Assembly: GCA_902788865.1 (NCBI GenBank)
Contig: CADALZ010000020.1
Span: 1 to 46,209, forward strand
Reading direction: 5' to 3'
Length of the DNA stretch: 46,209 nucleotides
Source of the DNA: an uncultured Bacteroidales bacterium
GTDB taxonomy: Bacteria; Bacteroidota; Bacteroidia; Bacteroidales; Bacteroidaceae
Shown here: in pieces, positions 41,610 through 46,209 of the stretch
Position numbering within the stretch: position 1 is the stretch's first letter
Layout: every line of letters starts with the position of its first letter
Position numbers and translations under genes: made by a program
The notes under the pieces: model-generated
The model's database searches: none
What the model saw: the letters and a program-made list of their open reading frames with translations, nothing else
What the model was told of the DNA's origin: nothing

Positions 41610-43826
41610 ATGGAAAATAAGACATTATTCACCCCTGAAGAGCGCTCGCAGTTTTTCTCTCTGTATAGGGAATTGCTGCGACAGACGAGCGATACTTTCC
41701 GCCCTGAAGACAGGCAGAAGCTGAAAGAGCAACTGCGTGAATCGGCTCAGAGCGGAAGGGTGCAACGCGACATCTTCGGGCTGAACCCTATCATAAAAGA
41801 CGCGCAGACCTCCCTCATCTTGCTACAGGAGATGGGCATGAAGCGTGCGTCTATCCTGGCAGTGATGCTCAACGACTCTGTGCGCTATGGCGACCTGCCT
41901 CTGGAGGAGGTGGAACGCGACTATGGCAGTGATGTGGCTCGCATCGTGCATGGCCTCATCCGCGTGCAGGAGCTTTACACCAAGAGCCCGACCATAGAGA
42001 GCGAGAATTTCAAGAAGCTGCTGCTGACCTTCGCAGAGGATATGCGCGTGATTCTCATCATGATAGCCGACCGTGTGAACATCATGCGACAGATACGTGA
42101 TACGGAGAACGCAGAGGCACGCCTGCAGGTGTCTAACGAGGCTTCTTACCTCTATGCCCCACTGGCGCATAAGCTGGGTCTCTACATGCTGAAATCGGAG
42201 CTGGAAGACCTGAGCCTGAAATATACGGAGCATGACATCTACTACCACATCAAGGATAAGCTCAACGAGACCAAGAAGAGCCGCGATGCCTACATAGACG
42301 CGTTCATCAAGCCGCTGGAAGAGAAACTGGCTGCTGCAGGACTGAAGTTCCACATCAAGGGGCGTACCAAGAGCATTCACTCCATCTACCAGAAGATGAA
42401 GAAGCAGAAATGCCCCTTCGAGGGAGTATATGACCTCTTCGCCATCCGTGTGATACTGGATTCGGAGTACGAGAAGGAGAAGCAGGAGTGCTGGCAGGTC
42501 TATAGCATCGTGACGGATATGTACCAGCCCAACCCCAACCGCCTGCGCGACTGGCTCTCTGTGCCTAAGAGCAATGGCTACGAGAGTCTGCACATCACCG
42601 TGATGGGGCCTCAGGGCAAGTGGGTGGAGGTGCAGATACGCACAGAGCGCATGGATGCTATCGCCGAGCGTGGCTTGGCGGCTCACTGGCGCTACAAGGG
42701 CATCAAGCAGGAGACGGGCTTGGACACCTGGCTGACGTCTGTCCGCGAGGCATTGGAGACTGCCGATAGCAGCGACATGGAGGCTATGGATCAGTTCAAG
42801 ATGGATCTCTATGAGGATGAGGTGTTCGTCTTCACGCCGAAGGGCGATCTCTATAAGTTGCCTAAGGGTGCTACAGTGCTCGACTTTGCTTTCTTGATAC
42901 ACACCAAGCTGGGATGCAGCTGCATAGGTGCTCGCGTGAATGGCAAGAATGTGCCTATCAAGCAGGTGCTGCACAGCGGCGATCAGGTGGAGATCATGAC
43001 GCAGAGCACGCAGACGCCTAAGCAGGGATGGCTCAACTATGTGGTAACTTCCAAGGCACGTGTGAAAATCAAGCAGGCGCTCAAGGAGATGGCTTCTCGC
43101 CAGCATGCTCTGGCCAAGGAGGAACTGGAGCGCAAGATGAAGAACCGCAAGATAGAATGGGATGAGAGCATCATGATGCAGCTCATCAAGCGCATGGGTT
43201 ACAAGATCATCACCGATTTCTATCAAAGCATAGCCAACGGCACGCTGGATGTGAACCAGATCATCGACCAGTATGTGGAGCAGCAGCGCAGGGTGCTGGA
43301 GCCAGAGACTGCTACGCACAGTGCGGAGGAGTTCAGCCTCCAGAACCTGAATGCTGATACTGGCAAGGAGCCTGGCGATGATGTGCTGGTGATAGATCAG
43401 AACGTGAAGGGCTTGAAGTTCCAGTTGGCCAAGTGCTGCAACCCTATCTATGGCGACGACATCTTCGGCTTTGTGTCTGTGCTGCATGGCATCAAGATAC
43501 ATCGCACCGACTGCCCCAATGCGAAGAGCATGCGTGAGCGTTTTGGCTATCGCATCGTGAAGGCACGCTGGGCAGGCAAGTCAATGGGCAAGAACTACCC
43601 TATCAACCTACGTGTGATAGGCAATGATGACATTGGCATAGTGACCAATATCACCAGTGTGATCAACAAGGAGGATGGCATCTTGCTGCGCAGTGTGAAC
43701 ATCGATGCGCACGACGGCCTGTTCTCTGGTACGCTCACCGTTTTAGTGAGCGATACTGCCAAGCTGGATGCGCTCATCAAGAAGCTACGCACTGTGAAGG
43801 GAGTGAAACAAGTGACGAGAAACTGA
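41610..43826 (+). CDS. relA: RelA/SpoT-type (p)ppGpp synthetase with degenerate hydrolase domain
   Basis: 738 residues. Order: pseudo-HD domain (about 50-200), synthetase domain (about 235-365: KGRTKSIHSIYQKM, FEGVYDLFAIRVI, GYESLHITV, EVQIRTERMDAIAERGLAAHW), TGS (about 405-465), helical and C-terminal ACT domain. In the first domain the metal-binding HD is replaced by N88-D89 (LNDSVRYG), and the usual RLHNMR reads RVNIMRQ (155-161), so hydrolysis of ppGpp is probably lost while synthesis is intact. This split from a bifunctional SpoT/Rel elsewhere in the genome would match other Bacteroidota. Confidence 0.93.
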   Translation: MENKTLFTPEERSQFFSLYRELLRQTSDTFRPEDRQKLKEQLRESAQSGRVQRDIFGLNPIIKDAQTSLILLQEMGMKRASILAVMLNDSVRYGDLPLEEVERDYGSDVARIVHGLIRVQELYTKSPTIESENFKKLLLTFAEDMRVILIMIADRVNIMRQIRDTENAEARLQVSNEASYLYAPLAHKLGLYMLKSELEDLSLKYTEHDIYYHIKDKLNETKKSRDAYIDAFIKPLEEKLAAAGLKFHIKGRTKSIHSIYQKMKKQKCPFEGVYDLFAIRVILDSEYEKEKQECWQVYSIVTDMYQPNPNRLRDWLSVPKSNGYESLHITVMGPQGKWVEVQIRTERMDAIAERGLAAHWRYKGIKQETGLDTWLTSVREALETADSSDMEAMDQFKMDLYEDEVFVFTPKGDLYKLPKGATVLDFAFLIHTKLGCSCIGARVNGKNVPIKQVLHSGDQVEIMTQSTQTPKQGWLNYVVTSKARVKIKQALKEMASRQHALAKEELERKMKNRKIEWDESIMMQLIKRMGYKIITDFYQSIANGTLDVNQIIDQYVEQQRRVLEPETATHSAEEFSLQNLNADTGKEPGDDVLVIDQNVKGLKFQLAKCCNPIYGDDIFGFVSVLHGIKIHRTDCPNAKSMRERFGYRIVKARWAGKSMGKNYPINLRVIGNDDIGIVTNITSVINKEDGILLRSVNIDAHDGLFSGTLTVLVSDTAKLDALIKKLRTVKGVKQVTRN

Positions 43827-43828
43827 AA

Positions 43829-43959
43829 AACATTAAACATTGAACATTAAACATTAAACATTGAACATTAAACATAGACTATGCAGGGTGATACCATCCG
43901 GAAGGACACGGCGAAGCCGTAATGCTCAATGTTCAATGCTCAATGTTCAATAAAATAGA
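43829..43959. repeat. Inverted heptamer element with palindromic core between relA and dgkA
   Basis: ATTAAAC/ATTGAAC units (43830-43875), core ACTATGCAGGGTGATACCATCCGG plus CGGCGAAGCCG, then TTCAATG/CTCAATG units (43921-43951). Same family as 27222-27325. Confidence 0.8.
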
Positions 43960-43961
43960 AA

Positions 43962-44321
43962 ATGAACTACGATTATAAAAAGCAACTGAGGAGCTTCAAG
44001 TACGCTTGGAAAGGCATTTGTGCCTGCGTAGGACGGGAGCAGAATCTTGACTTTCATCTGCTGGTGATGGTGCTGGTCATCATCGCTGGCATAGGTTTTG
44101 GCATTTCGCGCATGGAATGGGTAGCCGTGATTCTCTGCTTCGGCATGGTAATCAGTGCCGAGCTGTTCAATAGTGCCGTGGAGCGCCTCACCGACCTTGC
44201 CCATCCAGATTTACATCCGTTGGCAGGCAAGGTGAAGGACATCGCCGCTGGAGCTGTGCTCGTCACAGCCATCGCCGCTGCTGCCGTAGGCTTGATTATC
44301 TTCTTGCCGTATGTGTTTTAA
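43962..44321 (+). CDS. dgkA: Diacylglycerol kinase family protein (DgkA)
   Basis: 119 residues, three membrane helices after an amphipathic N-terminus. REQNLDFHL, SAELFNSAVERLTDL (catalytic/metal Glu) and HPLAGKVKDIAAGAVLV match the DgkA family, which phosphorylates diacylglycerol or undecaprenol in the inner membrane. 135 nt downstream of relA across a repeat; convergent with the next gene. Confidence 0.93.
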   Translation: MNYDYKKQLRSFKYAWKGICACVGREQNLDFHLLVMVLVIIAGIGFGISRMEWVAVILCFGMVISAELFNSAVERLTDLAHPDLHPLAGKVKDIAAGAVLVTAIAAAAVGLIIFLPYVF

Positions 44322-44349
44322 CCAAACATTATGGACTATTAATAATGAA

Positions 44350-45333
44350 TTATTCCCTCACCTTATGCCCATGGTAGTAGCGCAGAGCGAAAGGCAGACA
44401 GATCAGGGCAGAGGCCAAAGCCATAGCAGCCATGGCATGGGTGCATTCTAAACAGACATAAAGCGTGGAGAGACAAGCCCCTAATAGGATGCCAGTCAGC
44501 ACGCCCAGCAGGCAGGAACTTACGGAAGTGGCACGCTGACAATGCTCTGCCAACTTCACATAGATAGTAATAACTGGACGAACAAGCAATGCCAAGAGCA
44601 GAATGCTAAGCAGAGGGAACAACAGCTGGCCACTGCCTGCCCAAGGGAGATAAAGGCCAGGTATCAAGCCCACTAATAGCATAAATAAGGTGGGCAGCCA
44701 GGTGCGTGGCAGGAAAAAGCGGTCGAGCCCAAAGACAGGCACACCAATAGGCGCACGAAAGGCTACATAGACCGACTGTGCCAGCAGAGCGCTGAGCATC
44801 AGGCAAGAAAGTGCCACATAGGGCAGCCAGTCGTCAGCATCGTAGAATAAGTGCATAGCGCCTCCGCCTACAGCCACACCTATAAAAATCCCAGCACAGA
44901 TGGTGTATGCCAACGCCCTATTGGCCGCAGTGCGCTGTCCAGAATGCACGATGTCTACGGAAATGGTGATCAGGGCACTGATAGACATACCATAGAATGC
45001 TCCACAGAAGCCTCCCAATACCCATAAGATGCCAAGATTATCTATCCAAGGCATAGCAAAAAGGCAAGCTATCAAGCCCAGCGTAGCAAGGACAGCCACA
45101 TACTTACGCTTATAGGCATCTGCCAACCACGCATGCAGCGGTCCTACAGCCAGCAATCCCACCAGCATAGTGAGATAGAGTGGAGCCGTTTCGTTCTGCG
45201 CTATTCCCATCTGCCACGACATGAACACGGGCAACAATGGAAGCAGCATGAACAGCCCTGCATGCAAGAACAGAGCCGCCAAACAAATGCGACAAAAGCT
45301 GGAGGAAGTTATCTCGTTTACCGAATGTTTCAT
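44350..45333 (-). CDS. MFS transporter (short)
   Basis: 327 residues from the ATG at 45333 (MKHSVNEI), about 10-11 hydrophobic helices; LADAYKRKYVAVLATLG is the MFS loop 2-3 motif and YGMSISALITISVDIVHSGQRTAANRALAYTICAG resembles helix 4-5 of sugar/drug MFS proteins. Shorter than the usual 380-400 residues. Substrate unknown. A -7 element at 45358-45365 excludes the upstream in-frame start at 45360. Confidence 0.75.
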   Translation of the reverse strand: MKHSVNEITSSSFCRICLAALFLHAGLFMLLPLLPVFMSWQMGIAQNETAPLYLTMLVGLLAVGPLHAWLADAYKRKYVAVLATLGLIACLFAMPWIDNLGILWVLGGFCGAFYGMSISALITISVDIVHSGQRTAANRALAYTICAGIFIGVAVGGGAMHLFYDADDWLPYVALSCLMLSALLAQSVYVAFRAPIGVPVFGLDRFFLPRTWLPTLFMLLVGLIPGLYLPWAGSGQLLFPLLSILLLALLVRPVITIYVKLAEHCQRATSVSSCLLGVLTGILLGACLSTLYVCLECTHAMAAMALASALICLPFALRYYHGHKVRE

Positions 45334-45357
45334 ACTAATACCTACAATTACAGACTG

Positions 45358-45365
45358 CAAAGATA
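45358..45365 (-). promoter_or_regulatory. -7 element (TATCTTTG) of the MFS gene
   Basis: Lies 24 nt upstream of the ATG at 45333, in the 38-nt gap after the upstream gene's stop (45372). Confidence 0.6.
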
Positions 45366-45371
45366 GTGCTT

Positions 45372-46208
45372 TTATTTCACTTGCAGCATCTTTTCGTAGG
45401 AAAACTCGCAGAAATCAGGAATGACAACGTTTGCGTAAGATGCTACCTCTGAGGCTGGGAAAGTGGTGGAAAGTCCCACTACATGCGCCCCTGAAGCCTG
45501 TGCTGAGCGCAGGCCATTGATGGAATCCTCGAAGACATACGTTTCTTCTTGCAAGGTCTCAAAGAGCCTCATTCCCAGCAAGTAGCAGTCGGGATCTGGC
45601 TTAGAGCGGGTGAACACCTCTGCTGTGAGGATGCGGTCGAACATGGTCTGCAAGGCTGGTTGGTAGCGGAAGGCAGCCTCCATCTTCAGCTTATTAGAAG
45701 AGGTGACCACCGCTGTCTTCACAGCGTGACGCTTCAGGTCCTCGAAGAAAGGCAGGAAGCCTGGGATATAGTCGTAGTGCATGGAGCGCTCAAAGTCGTT
45801 CAGTCGCTGCACAATGCGCTCAGCATCAGAGGCGCTGAAGTTGCTCCCCAGGATATGATCCAGCGTCTGTCCCTTGATCTGCATGGCAAAGTCGGGATTT
45901 CCGAAGACCAGTTTGCGGTAAATTTCATAGCTGTCATTTACGATCTCTTCCATGTATTCCTTGTACATCTTAAGATCATTATTATCGGCGATATTGTCGA
46001 TAACGGTACGGTTCAAAGTTGCGGAAACAAGCATTTCAAGGTTGTAATAGGCCGCATCTACATTACCGTATTTATTCCCGATGACTTCACCCTGTTCAGT
46101 AACTCTGATGCGGTCTTTAATGGACCCCACAGGCTGGGATGTGATGGCGTTGTAAGACGGACCGCCGCCACGACCGACTGTTCCTCCGCGGCCGTGGAAG
46201 AAGGTGAT
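45372..46208 (-). CDS. Chimeric ORF: phosphoenolpyruvate carboxylase fragment joined in frame to a HAD hydrolase (5' end outside window)
   Basis: 278 visible residues. Residues 1-106 are PEP carboxylase: [65 protein letters not shown]. From about residue 107 it becomes a beta-phosphoglucomutase-like HAD phosphatase: [14 protein letters not shown] (motif II), [10 protein letters not shown] (motif III Lys), VFEDSINGL (motif IV). The PEPC C-terminal part and the HAD motif I (DxDG nucleophile, normally about 45 residues earlier) are both missing. The PEPC part also looks different in codon use (more A/T-ending codons) from the HAD part and neighbours. A misassembly joined at the short stretch encoding NPDF is the simplest explanation; a genuine fusion is possible. 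Confidence 0.8.
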   Translation of the reverse strand: MTFFHGRGGTVGRGGGPSYNAITSQPVGSIKDRIRVTEQGEVIGNKYGNVDAAYYNLEMLVSATLNRTVIDNIADNNDLKMYKEYMEEIVNDSYEIYRKLVFGNPDFAMQIKGQTLDHILGSNFSASDAERIVQRLNDFERSMHYDYIPGFLPFFEDLKRHAVKTAVVTSSNKLKMEAAFRYQPALQTMFDRILTAEVFTRSKPDPDCYLLGMRLFETLQEETYVFEDSINGLRSAQASGAHVVGLSTTFPASEVASYANVVIPDFCEFSYEKMLQVK

Positions 46209-46209
46209 C

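Noticed and set aside
41823-43502. 559-residue open frame antisense to relA
   Set aside because: Long only because the relA codon bias leaves the opposite frame open; Leu/His-rich composition, no domain, no promoter.

Overview
The window looks like a chromosomal segment of a Bacteroidota member, most likely Prevotellaceae (Prevotella/Segatella-like). Evidence: many promoters match the Bacteroidota -7 element TAnnTTTG; starts generally lack Shine-Dalgarno sequences; trp gene order is B-E-G-D-C-F-A; TonB-dependent and outer-membrane beta-barrel proteins, a DUF4301 protein, an SDR-type mannonate oxidoreductase and A/T-rich heptamer repeats are present between genes. No rRNA, tRNA, CRISPR array or intact transposase was seen.

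Layout. 1-4000: end of a probable GT90 glycosyltransferase, a PhoB/PhoR-like two-component system and a Na/Pi cotransporter. I find three PHO-box-like sites here (7-4-7 direct repeats); two sit exactly 33 nt upstream of a -7 element. 4000-6330: a plug-less outer-membrane barrel and a DUF308 membrane protein whose stop codons overlap convergently. 6430-13770: a complete trp operon preceded by a 17-codon leader peptide with three consecutive Trp codons and a strong intrinsic terminator, i.e. an attenuator. The operon is interrupted twice by copies of one hairpin-rich repeat. 13770-14930: a gene-free region built from several repeat elements. 14930-18050: L-asparaginase, a hexuronate-type MFS transporter and a Crp-family regulator broken by a frameshift in a C5 tract. 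18054-22740: a TonB-dependent receptor and a GH92 mannosidase, divergent around a perfect TGTGA-N6-TCACA palindrome. 22837-28356 (minus): kdgK, SDR oxidoreductase, uxuA, kdgA and uxaC, a full glucuronate-to-pyruvate/glyceraldehyde-3-phosphate route that pairs with the MFS transporter. 28463-34295 (minus): late cobalamin genes cbiA, pduO, cobQ, cobD and cbiB. 34395-36874: a GH16-like lipoprotein, an integral membrane protein and a small outer-membrane protein with a clear promoter and terminator. 37331-41505 (minus): metY, and DUF4301-purT. 41610-45333: relA with a degenerate hydrolase domain, dgkA and an MFS transporter. 45372-right edge: an open frame that reads as phosphoenolpyruvate carboxylase and then switches in frame to a HAD phosphatase missing its nucleophile motif. 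This is either a real fusion or, more likely, an assembly chimera.

The genes are mostly ordinary core and accessory metabolism. The unusual content is between them: attenuator, PHO boxes, Crp-type operator, and at least five families of structured repeats (heptamer arrays with palindromic cores, a REPIN-like element, two elements with terminal inverted repeats, and the trp-operon repeat). Family and promoter assignments come from reading motifs by eye; no database search was run.
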